From: Alkalicoccobacillus porphyridii
GTDB lineage: Bacteria > Bacillota > Bacilli > Bacillales > Bacillaceae_D
DNA length: 64,000 nucleotides
Direction: 5' to 3'
Assembly (NCBI RefSeq): GCF_007293315.1
Contig: NZ_VLXZ01000001.1
Span: 620,001-684,000, forward strand
Position 1 is the first letter of the stretch. Every line of letters begins with the position of its first letter. The notes under the pieces are model-generated. The model was given only the letters and a program-made list of their open reading frames with translations, searched no databases and was not told the origin of the DNA. This document shows, in pieces, positions 8,047-16,868 of this stretch. The position numbers and the translations under genes were made by a program.

Positions 8047-9555
8047 TTACTCTGTATCTAGGTTCAATGCGTTAAGTGTTTCCTGATCTATAGGAATATC
8101 GCCATCAAAAATATAGTTAGTTAATCCAGGATAGTTTTGGTCTAATTCAGCTACGTCACTAAGTGCAAATTCAGAGACTCCCATCCAATCCTGATCCCTA
8201 ATAAGATTATCAGGATAAGGTACATCCTCCATAATAAGAGAAGCGTATTTCCATCTATCAAGAATGTTCATTGTAGAAAAAGTGGGTTGAACGGTTATAT
8301 TAACGTCATCCCCTTTTAATCCTTCCCATCCAGGAACTTCTTGACGTGAAATAAGCACTTCCATATTTAAATTGGTGGTTAGCATTTCTGCTTCTTGGAA
8401 TTCAATTCTACGATTGAGCTCTCCTCTTTCAGCCATGTAATCAGCATAGGCCCCTGCAATGTCTACAACTGGAGCCGCCCTACCTGCAAGATTGGAAGCT
8501 AAGAAGCTTGATAGTTCAGCGGTAGCTGTTTCTTGACTAAGATTCACTTGTTGGCCTCGTAAGCTTTCATATTGATCGTTCTGTAGCTGTAATCCGGCTA
8601 ATCCCCCAGAGTAATACTCGATGACGGAAGAGTTAGCTCGCGATACGCGATCGTTAGGCATGTTAATATATTCTTCCCTCGTCATGTTGTCATATTGGTA
8701 AATGCTAAAAAATACATCCGATGACAAGGTATGGTGATTCCCATTATCACTTAATTGATAATCTAATTCAACCTTACCAAAAAGAGGATCCCCGGTAATC
8801 TCATTCCCACCGCCTCTTTCTAAATCATTTCTAAGATCTGCAAGCACTACTTTATGGTTTTGCAGCATTTCCAAGTACATTTGCAACTTTTTTTGCGTTT
8901 CATAATCAGCGTGGTGCTGTGAGGAATCTAAATTTCCACTAAATAGATAAGCTTGTATTCTTGCAATTTCTTCGTCAAATGACGCTTCTGTTTCAAGCAC
9001 TGTATAGTTAATATGATCTTCTAATAATCCGATCTCACCTTCGTTCATCATGCTTGCAATCGCTGCAGCATCTCTTCTCATTTCATCCGTCAAGACAACA
9101 TCCTGAATATATCCATACAGAATCTCTCGTTCAGCATATGTTAAAGGTATGCCACTTTCCATTTTGCTAAGTAGGGTTTCCGTTAATAAGTTATCCTGAT
9201 TGATAACATTCATTAAATGTTCGACGTTCAAGGCACCTATATTCTCTCCACCTTGCCCCAATGCTTCAAGAAACTCAGTAATGGTTGAGTTATATAACAA
9301 AAGACCTGATTGAGCATGAGAGTAATCATTTTTAGCTGTTTCATCAGCTTCAACCATACCTTCCCAGTACCTCTTAACCAGCTCTATATCCTCCTTAGCT
9401 TCGATGGCCATATCTATATTGTTTGAGACGTTGAAGTTTATGTTATAAGCTAGCTGTTCAACTACATTCATATTATCTTTATACGTTTCAATTGTGGCTT
9501 CGTATTCTTGTATGATTTGATTTAATTCTTGCTTATCCGCCTTATGTTGACCCAT
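8047..9555 (-). CDS. Large helical protein, probable T7SS substrate
   Basis: 502 residues from the ATG at 9555 (MGQHKADKQELNQIIQEYEA), 13 bp after the preceding gene with GGGGA at 8 bases. The longer open frame runs into the upstream gene and is not used. Mostly helical, with no signal peptide. Residues ~410-430 contain VPGWEGLKG, and the C-terminal ~75 residues are shared with the next gene product. The position, after two WXG100-like genes and a coiled-coil gene, matches the place of an LXG-type effector in ywqHIJ-like loci, but I do not see a known toxin domain. Confidence 0.6.
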   Translation of the reverse strand: MGQHKADKQELNQIIQEYEATIETYKDNMNVVEQLAYNINFNVSNNIDMAIEAKEDIELVKRYWEGMVEADETAKNDYSHAQSGLLLYNSTITEFLEALGQGGENIGALNVEHLMNVINQDNLLTETLLSKMESGIPLTYAEREILYGYIQDVVLTDEMRRDAAAIASMMNEGEIGLLEDHINYTVLETEASFDEEIARIQAYLFSGNLDSSQHHADYETQKKLQMYLEMLQNHKVVLADLRNDLERGGGNEITGDPLFGKVELDYQLSDNGNHHTLSSDVFFSIYQYDNMTREEYINMPNDRVSRANSSVIEYYSGGLAGLQLQNDQYESLRGQQVNLSQETATAELSSFLASNLAGRAAPVVDIAGAYADYMAERGELNRRIEFQEAEMLTTNLNMEVLISRQEVPGWEGLKGDDVNITVQPTFSTMNILDRWKYASLIMEDVPYPDNLIRDQDWMGVSEFALSDVAELDQNYPGLTNYIFDGDIPIDQETLNALNLDTE

Positions 9556-9568
9556 ATCCTCTTCCCCT

Positions 9569-10081
9569 CTAGAGCATCCGTAATCTACTTCGGTCAGATG
9601 CAATCTGTGTTCTGAGCTGGTTGATACGATTTTGGTTGTTTGAAATGGTTGTTTCAAGGTTATAGTTTACTGCTCTTTGCTCAGCGATTCTTCCTTCAAG
9701 TTCACTCGCTTGGTCTTCTGCCTGTTCAATTGCTGCTTGAATCGTATTGCGACCCTGCAATTGTTGTTCTTGTCTTATGACAACTCTTTCTTGAATTCTT
9801 TGTAACGCACGACCTTCCAGAACACCAGGGGAATAGAATTTAATTCGGGCCATAGGGGAGCCTTCACCTAAGGTTAAAGCTTCTATATTATCTAATTGCC
9901 CGACTAAACCTTGCTGTGTGTGAAGCAACTCCTCTAATTCTCGTTCTAACCGTCCCAGCTCTGTTATACCATCTTGATACTGAATATGGAGCGATTGATT
10001 TTGATAGGAAAGACTATTGACCGAGGATTGTTTAGAGGAAATTCTTTGGTTCAGTGAAGCGATTTGCAAACTGCTATCCAC
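9569..10081 (-). CDS. Coiled-coil protein, YwqH-like (DUF5082-type)
   Basis: 170 residues, GTG start with GGAGG at 8 bases. Almost entirely coiled coil (ASLNQRISSKQSSVNSLS, ELERELEELLHTQQGLVGQL, EQAEDQASELEGRIAEQ). It is placed between a WKG-containing small protein and the large operon protein, as YwqH lies in B. subtilis T7SS effector operons. It is probably a helical-bundle export partner; inferred from context. Confidence 0.6.
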   Translation of the reverse strand: MDSSLQIASLNQRISSKQSSVNSLSYQNQSLHIQYQDGITELGRLERELEELLHTQQGLVGQLDNIEALTLGEGSPMARIKFYSPGVLEGRALQRIQERVVIRQEQQLQGRNTIQAAIEQAEDQASELEGRIAEQRAVNYNLETTISNNQNRINQLRTQIASDRSRLRML

Positions 10082-10092
10082 TTGTCATCCTC

Positions 10093-10413
10093 CTAATTCT
10101 CCGACGTATACTGACTTGCCATGATTTCAAACTTTGAGCTAATCTCTTCATCTATTTGTTCAAAATTATCAACAGCTTGATCCATTGCTACAAGGATGGC
10201 TTCCATCAATACTTTTGAATTTGTAATGACCTTCTCTAGCTCTTGAATCGCCGCATCATGATCACCGGGAGCATTACCTTTCCAAGTGGATGTTGCTTCC
10301 TTTAAACTAGCTAATTTGTCTAACGCGGTGTTCACTCGTCCAGAAGGAACCTGCCTCGCCTTATCAACTAAGCTCTTTACCGCATCTGGATCTACTTGAA
10401 TTCTCAGTGTCAC
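10093..10413 (-). CDS. WXG100-like small protein (YwqI-like)
   Basis: 106 residues forming two predicted helices joined by a TWKGNAPGDHDAAI turn (W-x-G-like) near residue 45. The size and layout are those of WXG100/DUF5344 proteins that pair with T7SS effectors. GTG start with AAAGGAG at 9 bases. It is second in a tight five-gene operon. There are no ESX core genes (essC, yukD) in the window, so secretion would rely on machinery elsewhere. Confidence 0.65.
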   Translation of the reverse strand: MTLRIQVDPDAVKSLVDKARQVPSGRVNTALDKLASLKEATSTWKGNAPGDHDAAIQELEKVITNSKVLMEAILVAMDQAVDNFEQIDEEISSKFEIMASQYTSEN

Positions 10414-10431
10414 AATGAGTGCTCCTTTCTA

Positions 10432-10728
10432 TTAGATAGACTCCACTTCATTTATTTTATTTGAAAAGGTTTGACCCGCATGCTGAAGCTCTGTTAGTGA
10501 AACATCAGCTCTTGCTTCTAAATAACTTCTAACCAAAGTGCAGTAGGAAGCAAAGGCTTCTGCCGATTCGCCTACAAATATTTCTTCTCCAACCATCAAT
10601 TCAAACGGAGTAAAAAAGTCCGTAAGCATACTATTTATATCCTCCTGCAGCGCTTGATACACACTTTGTAATTGTTCAAGCTGCTCGTCACTCACTTCAA
10701 TTTTAGCTGGTCCTGAGGTTAACGTCAT
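10432..10728 (-). CDS. Small helical-hairpin protein, WXG100-like
   Basis: 98 residues: a helix, then the turn FVGESAEAFASY (F-x-G in place of W-x-G), then a helix. The architecture suits a WXG100-superfamily partner, but the Trp is absent. First gene of the operon running to 7525, with an AGGTGACGAG-ATG start. The following gene begins 18 bp downstream. Confidence 0.6.
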   Translation of the reverse strand: MTLTSGPAKIEVSDEQLEQLQSVYQALQEDINSMLTDFFTPFELMVGEEIFVGESAEAFASYCTLVRSYLEARADVSLTELQHAGQTFSNKINEVESI

Positions 10729-11197
10729 CTCGTCACCTTCCTTCTATTACTTCCGTTACACTGACACACGTACCACACTTTACCATTGTAATACTTGCAT
10801 ATTTTTACCGAAATATGAGAAAAGACTTAAATAACAATAGACAAGCAAACTGATTACATATAAACCATACAAAAGAACCAATATTCTCATGATTCGAATT
10901 TACCCTTTTGCTTATACCCTCTTTACAATTATATTAACGCTTTATTTATTAAATATATTTAATGTTAATAATAGCTAAGAGCAATTCACCTGAGGCGTGC
11001 ATTCTACCCTGTGCAAAGTCTCCACCCCATAACGAATAATAATCCCTATCACCAGCCACCTTCAAAACAAAAAAAAGGCCCCTTCAGCCGGTTTTTCATT
11101 AACTAACATTCGTTGGAAAATATCTGCGCTTCAATCGTGTGGATGTCTCTTCCAACCGTCAAACGAGGTACATCAAACAGATCGGCTAGCTCATTAT
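10729..11197. other. Intergenic region, no gene seen
   Basis: An AT-rich stretch upstream of the WXG100-like operon that should hold its minus-strand promoter, though no clear -35/-10 pair stands out. A weak hairpin followed by eight T on the minus strand (about 11069-11090) could end the remnant gene at 11198. Confidence 0.4.
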
Positions 11198-11407
11198 TCA
11201 AAAATGTGGTCTGCGACCTAACAAATCCACAGTGACCATATCTAATTCTTTATGTATATCATATTTTTGCTTATGTTGTTTTTGGATATAGTTTTCAAAG
11301 GTGATGACATGACTGGTGGCCTCTGTCAAAGCTGTCATCTCATTTACTTTTCCGTACATATAAAGGGATTTTCCATGCTTCAAAGGTAAAAGTAAAAAAC
11401 TAGACTT
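11198..11407 (-). pseudogene. Remnant of a lipase-cassette helical partner gene with promoter box
   Basis: The last ~45 codons read ATSHVITFENYIQKQHKQKYDIHKELDMVTVDLLGRRPHF in two pieces and match the C-termini of the 122/123-residue proteins at 33628 and 51721 (KQKYDIHKELDMAAVELLGRRSHF). The N-terminal half is absent. Just upstream, 11393-11407 carries AAAGTCTAGTTTTTT, the same box found before the intact cassettes (36409-36423, 54497-54511). The lipase and membrane-protein genes are missing between them, so this looks like a deletion scar of a third cassette. Confidence 0.7.
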
Positions 11408-11445
11408 TCATTTTATTCGTTGTGATTAGTTAACTGGGTTTATCT

Positions 11446-11513
11446 CGAGCGTCTAAACCTGCTTGGGTTGAGCAATTTATCTCTATTTTTCGCATTTTGA
11501 TTTTTTTGAGCCC
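11446..11513. repeat. Degenerate ~21-bp tandem repeat (copy A)
   Basis: Cores of the type YGMGCA (cgagcg, tgagca, tcgcat, tgagcc) start at 11446, 11469, 11490 and 11507, separated by pyrimidine/T-rich filler. The weakest of three related arrays in the window. Confidence 0.4.
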
Positions 11514-11528
11514 CCCCTTCTCCCCATA

Positions 11529-11562
11529 CAAAAAAGAGCCTCCCCTCAAGGGCTCAGCTCTT
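11529..11562 (-). terminator. Terminator of carbohydrate ABC operon
   Basis: Minus-strand AGAGC/GCTCT stem with inner CCC/GGG, then six T, 14 bp after the last permease gene. Confidence 0.8.
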
Positions 11563-11575
11563 TCCTATCTTTAAT

Positions 11576-12460
11576 CTATCCCTTCACCGCACCCTGCGTC
11601 ATCCCTTGAATGATTTGCTTCTCCATAATCAAATAGAAGATGATGGTTGGTATGAGTACAATGGTTAGGGCGGCCATTTGCGCGGTGTAGTTGGTTGAGT
11701 GCTGACCGGCAAAGTTGGCGAGTCCTAGTGGTAAGGTGCGTAAGGCATCTGAATTGATGAGGACAAGCGCAAAGCTGAACTCATTCCAATTGTTGATGAA
11801 ATTGATGATGATGGCTGTCGCAAGGACGGGGCGAGTCATTGGTAGAATGATGGCCCAGAAGATGCGGAAGACGCCGGCTCCGTCCATGATGGCGGATTCT
11901 TCAATTTCTTTAGGAAAGGACTTCATGAAGCTGGTTAATAAAAAGATTGTGATCGATAAATTGAATGCGATGTATGGAAAGATCAACGCTAGACGTGTAT
12001 CTAATAAGCCAATGTTTTGCATCAGGATAAACATCGGGACAAGTGTCGCATGGATGGGTACAAGCAATCCTAGTATAAAAAATCCGTACAATACTTTTTG
12101 CCCTTTGAATTGGAATCGGGCTAGGAAATACGATGCGAGTGCACCGAATAGAACGGTCAATAGCACGGCAACAATTCCAACAAATACACTGTTAAAAAAG
12201 TAGGTGTTGATGTTCGCTGTGAACCAGGCGTCTATATAGTTCGTCCAGATCCATTCAGTGGGCAGCCCAAATGGATTAAGCGCAAAATCCTGTCCGGACT
12301 TAAATGAATTCATAATCATCCAGAGGATTGGATAGGCATTTACGATAGCAAAGGCGCACAAAATAATATAGATGAATGTGCGTCTAGTTATTTTTTTAAT
12401 TCGTGCTGCTTTTTCATTTATCGGCTTTACAGGTGTTCTGACCTCATTTTCTACTTGCAT
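11576..12460 (-). CDS. Carbohydrate ABC transporter permease, MalG/MsmG-type
   Basis: 294 residues, inner-membrane half of a CUT1-type sugar importer. Six hydrophobic segments are visible, along with the permease loop EESAIMDGAGVFRIFWAIILPMTRP (EAA motif) that contacts the ATPase. The ATG at 12460 has GGAGG at 6-7 bases. It follows the MalF-type gene by 13 bp. No ATPase gene is present; in bacilli a shared MsmX-type ATPase often serves such importers. Confidence 0.9.
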   Translation of the reverse strand: MQVENEVRTPVKPINEKAARIKKITRRTFIYIILCAFAIVNAYPILWMIMNSFKSGQDFALNPFGLPTEWIWTNYIDAWFTANINTYFFNSVFVGIVAVLLTVLFGALASYFLARFQFKGQKVLYGFFILGLLVPIHATLVPMFILMQNIGLLDTRLALIFPYIAFNLSITIFLLTSFMKSFPKEIEESAIMDGAGVFRIFWAIILPMTRPVLATAIIINFINNWNEFSFALVLINSDALRTLPLGLANFAGQHSTNYTAQMAALTIVLIPTIIFYLIMEKQIIQGMTQGAVKG

Positions 12461-12473
12461 ACGTTTCCCTCCT

Positions 12474-13376
12474 TTATGTCACATCTTTGAGCTTTTTCGT
12501 GCCCCGCCTTTTTAATAGAAGATTGGCGAGCACAATCATGACGATGCTAAAGATAAAGATTAATACAGAGATCGCACTTCCATAACCGTAACGTAGCCCT
12601 TGGAATGTTTCTGTGTACATATAGGTTGCCATCACTTCTGTTGAGTTAGCGGGTCCACCGCCCGTCATCACAAAGATGAGATCGAATGTTTTTAAGCTAC
12701 CGCTGATACAAAGAATGACCGCAACCATAATGACACCCCAAATGGATGGCAGGGTTACGTACCGTGTTTTTTGCCACTCGGAGGCCCCATCTAGCTCTGC
12801 TGCCTCTAAGATATCCTTTGGCACAGTCTGAAGCGCGGATAAGAAAATAATGAAATAAAGACCAACGAATTGCCATATGATTACGGCCGCGATCGCATAC
12901 ATAGCGTAGTCTGCGTTGCCTAGCCAGTTTTGTGCTAGTGAACTTAGCCCAAGATTGTGAAGCAATTGATTAAGCATGCCTTGCTCCACGTTATAAATCA
13001 TTCGCCATGTTAAAGAGATAACCACGGTGGAGATGACAACTGGCAAAAAAGCAATCGTTCGAAAAAATTTACCACCTTTAACCTTTTGGTTCAGAAGAAG
13101 AGCAAGTACAAGCGCAATCGGAATCTGACCAAATACGGACGCGGCCACCACAATTAAGTTATTGCGAACGGATAACCAAAAAACAGAGTCGTTAAGAATC
13201 GCTTGGAAATTAGCTAGCCCCACATATTGCATCGGGGAAAATCCATTCCAGGACATAAATGAATAATAAAACGAAATAAAGATCGGAATGATACTGAAAA
13301 TGCTATAGACAAGTAAGGCCGGGAGCACACCTAAGGCGATTTTCCAGCGACTTTTTAATAGATGCATATCATTCAC
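12474..13376 (-). CDS. Carbohydrate ABC transporter permease, MalF-type
   Basis: 300 residues, partner permease of the CUT1 importer. The EAA-type loop is DILEAAELDGASEWQKTRYVTLPSIW. A GTG start at 13376 (GGAG 7 bases upstream) is followed by an in-frame ATG at 13367, also plausible. The 80-bp gap before it holds a near-consensus cre site, so the two permeases may also be transcribed from their own catabolite-controlled promoter. Confidence 0.9.
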   Translation of the reverse strand: MNDMHLLKSRWKIALGVLPALLVYSIFSIIPIFISFYYSFMSWNGFSPMQYVGLANFQAILNDSVFWLSVRNNLIVVAASVFGQIPIALVLALLLNQKVKGGKFFRTIAFLPVVISTVVISLTWRMIYNVEQGMLNQLLHNLGLSSLAQNWLGNADYAMYAIAAVIIWQFVGLYFIIFLSALQTVPKDILEAAELDGASEWQKTRYVTLPSIWGVIMVAVILCISGSLKTFDLIFVMTGGGPANSTEVMATYMYTETFQGLRYGYGSAISVLIFIFSIVMIVLANLLLKRRGTKKLKDVT

Positions 13377-13393
13377 ATCCTTTCTCCAATATA

Positions 13394-13407
13394 TGAAAGC
13401 GGTTACT
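13394..13407 (-). promoter_or_regulatory. Near-consensus cre site before the permease genes
   Basis: TGAAAGCGGTTACT matches the CcpA consensus TGWAANCGNTNWCA at 13 of 14 positions. It lies 18 bp before the MalF-type start. Confidence 0.55.
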
Positions 13408-13457
13408 GTTTACAGTGTAAAGTGACTTCATTTATTCAAGAATCCTAAAAGCTACGA

Positions 13458-15005
13458 TTATATCTGTTTTTTTCTCGTATCGTGTGAAGCATTTAATCGT
13501 CGATAGTGCGTGGGGGTTAGTCCGACGTGCTTTTTGAATACCTGCACAAAGTATTTGTATTCCTTGTAGCCAACATACTCCGCAATCTCAAACACCTTAT
13601 TAGAGGTTGACAGCAAAAGCTCGGAGGCTTGGTTAATACGTAATCCGTTGAGATACTCTGAGAAGCTTTTGCCAGTTTCCTGCTTAAATAACATGCTGAA
13701 ATAATTCGGTGTAATAAAGTGTTTTTCCGCTACCTCGGATGCGCGCAAATCCTGTTGATAATGCTTGTGAATATACCGGCGAATATTTTCAATTACCCAG
13801 TGCTGCTGTTCGGTTAATTCAACTTCTCCTAAAAACCCAATCATATCCCTCACAACTATTTCTTCAATGACTTCAAATGTATTCATGATTCGTAGGTCAA
13901 CCTCTTTATGCAGATGCAGATTTAGATGGTCAAAGGGTTTATTTGGCAGTCGCTCCTGTAGCTTGCGTTTAAGTACAAGCTCTAGTTCACGACAGACATG
14001 TACGGTCTGACTCAATGAATAACCACTGTCTGCAAATGTAGCTATCATCTCGTTTATGCATGCTCTAATCTTTATTTCGTCTTGCTTAATAATCGCTTCC
14101 AAAAGGCAATCTTCTGCTGCCTTCGGGTAAGGGGCTTCAGAGGACGATACTTCAGCTCCAAAAAAATAAAGTCCCTCACCATGTCCACGCAGTTGGTCAA
14201 GTAGTTCTAGGGATTGCTGGTATTGTTTATGACAGTTCGCTGCCGTCTCACTGGTCTCTGAGACAACGGCCTGTAACGGAAAATCTAGCCGCCCACTCAC
14301 TTCCTCCCAGATTATTGCAAGCTGATGATCGGAAAGCTCTTGCATGCTATCACCATATAAGAAAAGAACCCACTCGTTTTCATGTCCACCTAATGAAACG
14401 TAATGGATGCCATACGTCGGAGAAATTTGTTCAAAGACAGCTTCAACCTGCTTAGTCCATAAATTAGTCTCCTGAGAATAACCTGGTAACTCACAAACAA
14501 TCATCCGATGTGCAGCATATCTGTCAGTCAACTCTAAAAAAATGTCCTTTGAACTTGGCGTACGAAAAACAGCGTCAAATAAGAGATTTTCCATTGTTTT
14601 ATGTTCATCTTGAATGATCTCCTTTTTCTTGGCGGCAATGCGTTTGCTCACGCTTTGAACAAGTGTCATTAATTCATCCACATCGACAGGTTTTAACAAA
14701 TAATCCTCAACACCTAAACGAAGAGCGGTTCGCGCATAATCAAATTCATCAAAACCACTGATGATAATGAGCTTTGTTTCAGATAATTGCTGTGCCACAC
14801 ATGCGGCTAATTCAAGACCGTCCATAACAGGCATCGACACATCCGTTAGCACTAGGTCGACCTGATGCTCTTCAATTTTCTGTAATGCTTGTTTTCCATT
14901 AAAAGCTACGCCAACAACTTCCACGCCGATACTTTCCCACAGTATCGTTTGCGCTAGCCCCTGACAAATGACCGGTTCGTCATCCACAATTAACATCTTT
15001 ATCAA
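13458..15005 (-). CDS. Response regulator, YesN-like (REC + AraC-type HTH)
   Basis: 515 residues. The N-terminal receiver domain has acidic pair DD8-9, phosphoacceptor Asp55 (LTDVSMPVMDG) and Lys in LLKPVDVDE. A long middle region follows, then a C-terminal AraC-type double HTH (IRRYIHKHYQQDLRASEVAEKHFITPNYFSMLFKQETGKSFSEYL..., YVGYKEYKYFVQVFKKHVGLTPTHYRR). The start overlaps the kinase stop by 4 bp (ATGA). It should activate the flanking sugar-importer genes in response to the extracellular sugar sensed by the kinase. Confidence 0.92.
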   Translation of the reverse strand: MIKMLIVDDEPVICQGLAQTILWESIGVEVVGVAFNGKQALQKIEEHQVDLVLTDVSMPVMDGLELAACVAQQLSETKLIIISGFDEFDYARTALRLGVEDYLLKPVDVDELMTLVQSVSKRIAAKKKEIIQDEHKTMENLLFDAVFRTPSSKDIFLELTDRYAAHRMIVCELPGYSQETNLWTKQVEAVFEQISPTYGIHYVSLGGHENEWVLFLYGDSMQELSDHQLAIIWEEVSGRLDFPLQAVVSETSETAANCHKQYQQSLELLDQLRGHGEGLYFFGAEVSSSEAPYPKAAEDCLLEAIIKQDEIKIRACINEMIATFADSGYSLSQTVHVCRELELVLKRKLQERLPNKPFDHLNLHLHKEVDLRIMNTFEVIEEIVVRDMIGFLGEVELTEQQHWVIENIRRYIHKHYQQDLRASEVAEKHFITPNYFSMLFKQETGKSFSEYLNGLRINQASELLLSTSNKVFEIAEYVGYKEYKYFVQVFKKHVGLTPTHYRRLNASHDTRKKQI

Positions 15006-16780
15006 GAATGGTCTCCCCCTTTATGCTTCTGGTACGGAATCGTAACGCGGATATGTGCACCTGATTCCGACTGTAAAGCCGTTAATCCATATCCACTTCC
15101 ACATGTGTTCTCTAATCGTTCATGAATGTTACGCAGTGCATAGGCATCCTCGTTTTTACTAGGTTGATTTAAATTATGATTAAATGTCTCCACATCTATT
15201 GGCAAACCTACGCCATTATCTATTACATCGATATAGACGGAGTTGTGCTCTCTGAATGCACGTATTTTAATGTTATGAGCAGGATCTAGTTCAAGAAATC
15301 CATGCTTAAGGCAATTCTCTACTAACGGTTGAAGGAGGAGCTTTAACACGTGACATTCTTCAATATCCTTTTCCATGTGTACCGAAAAACTGAGCAGTCC
15401 ACCTAGTCGTCGTTTCTGTAATTCCAGATAGCTTTGCACATATGACATTTCATCTTTAAGTGGAATCCAGAGCTTGCCCTGGCTTAAACTAATGCGGAAT
15501 AACTTTGATAAATCTTCAATGCTTTTCCCTGTTTCACTTGCTTTTTCAAGCCTAGCCGTCCAACGAATCATGTCTAATGTATTGTAGAGAAAATGAGGAT
15601 TAATATGGCTTTGAAGAGCTTTTAATTCAGACTCCTTATTTTGAATTTCAAGCTTATATTTTGTATCAATTAAATACTGGATGTGAGTAACGGCTTTATT
15701 AAAACGCGTGCCCAGCTGTCCAATTTCATCTTGAGACCTTACATGGACCTGTGCTGAAAAATCACCCTCCTCAAGCCTTTTTGTTTCACGGGTCAGCTCG
15801 GTAATGGGTCTAATAATTGTTATCATAAAGCCAGTAAATGCAATCAAACCAATGACTCCGGCTGCTATCATAATGATTTGCATCGTATGACGAATACCGC
15901 TTGATTCGTTTAGAATATAATCTTCATTGACAGTTGATACAAGGTGAAGATCCCTTCCTTCTACTTCTCTTGCCACAGCGTAATACGTTTCACCATCCTC
16001 TTCATATTGAAAATGAGACGCGCCTGTTTGCACCTTTTCAATTAGATTTTGATTTGGATACAAGCTACCTACAAGATTACTATTTTGGTGGGAGAGGACG
16101 CGTCCATTCTTTTGAAGTAGCACCATTTCATCATTGGGATTATTGTACCCATTGGTCATATACGCATATAGCTCTCGTTCATTTAACCGGATCCGGACAT
16201 GACCAATTGGCTCAGTGATATCAAATAAATTGTTGATCACACGAAACAAAGAAATCACTTGAAAATCCTCAGTGATCCAATCACCGCGTGTCATAAGATA
16301 AGGATCGGTCCAAACAAGTCTTCCGTGTGCTTGTTCCGACTGCGCCTCCCACTCATGTTCATCTCCACTCATTCGTTCTCCAAGACGAAGATGCACGCCG
16401 TTCTCACCCTCAATAGTTGCGGAATTGACATAGCTTTTGTTATTCAAATGAAACGTAAAAAAACCACGAATATGATCCTGAAGCTGCTGCATTTCCTCAG
16501 GATCACTACCCTCTTCATCAAAGGGCAGGGTCATGTATTGCCTAAATTCCTCACTGTAAATAATATAGCTTGATAGCTCCTCCATCTCACTCATGACCTC
16601 AAGCAAATTAAGCTCAATATGCCACAAATGCTGCTCGATCCTTTCCATTACCTGCTTCTCAAGAATTGTGTTTGACTGATAATATACAAGGAAACTCACT
16701 GTCGAGGCAGGAATAAAAATAAGTGATAACAGAATAAGGAACGACTTCCACCGTAAGCTCCAATCTCTAAAATACCCCAT
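15002..16780 (-). CDS. Sensor histidine kinase, YesM-like
   Basis: About 592 residues from the ATG at 16780 (MGYFRDWSLRWKSFLILLS); the open frame extends 16 codons further, and the start is uncertain because the AAAGGA site is ~12 bases away. Two membrane segments (near residues 13-35 and ~300) flank an extracellular sensor. A HAMP domain (ITIIRPITELTRETKRLEEGDFSAQV) follows, then the His-kinase core with LQSHINPHFLYNTLDMIRW (phospho-His box) and an ATPase domain (LVENCLKHGF, IDVIDNGVGLP). It is cotranscribed with the response regulator and the sugar importer. Confidence 0.92.
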   Translation of the reverse strand: MGYFRDWSLRWKSFLILLSLIFIPASTVSFLVYYQSNTILEKQVMERIEQHLWHIELNLLEVMSEMEELSSYIIYSEEFRQYMTLPFDEEGSDPEEMQQLQDHIRGFFTFHLNNKSYVNSATIEGENGVHLRLGERMSGDEHEWEAQSEQAHGRLVWTDPYLMTRGDWITEDFQVISLFRVINNLFDITEPIGHVRIRLNERELYAYMTNGYNNPNDEMVLLQKNGRVLSHQNSNLVGSLYPNQNLIEKVQTGASHFQYEEDGETYYAVAREVEGRDLHLVSTVNEDYILNESSGIRHTMQIIMIAAGVIGLIAFTGFMITIIRPITELTRETKRLEEGDFSAQVHVRSQDEIGQLGTRFNKAVTHIQYLIDTKYKLEIQNKESELKALQSHINPHFLYNTLDMIRWTARLEKASETGKSIEDLSKLFRISLSQGKLWIPLKDEMSYVQSYLELQKRRLGGLLSFSVHMEKDIEECHVLKLLLQPLVENCLKHGFLELDPAHNIKIRAFREHNSVYIDVIDNGVGLPIDVETFNHNLNQPSKNEDAYALRNIHERLENTCGSGYGLTALQSESGAHIRVTIPYQKHKGGDHS

Positions 16781-16868
16781 CGTAAGCGCCAGTCCTTTTA
16801 TGTTCAAGTAGTTGAAAAAGCAGCGCATCTATAAAAGAATGCCCTGCTCTATTTCGTCTACTATAGCA

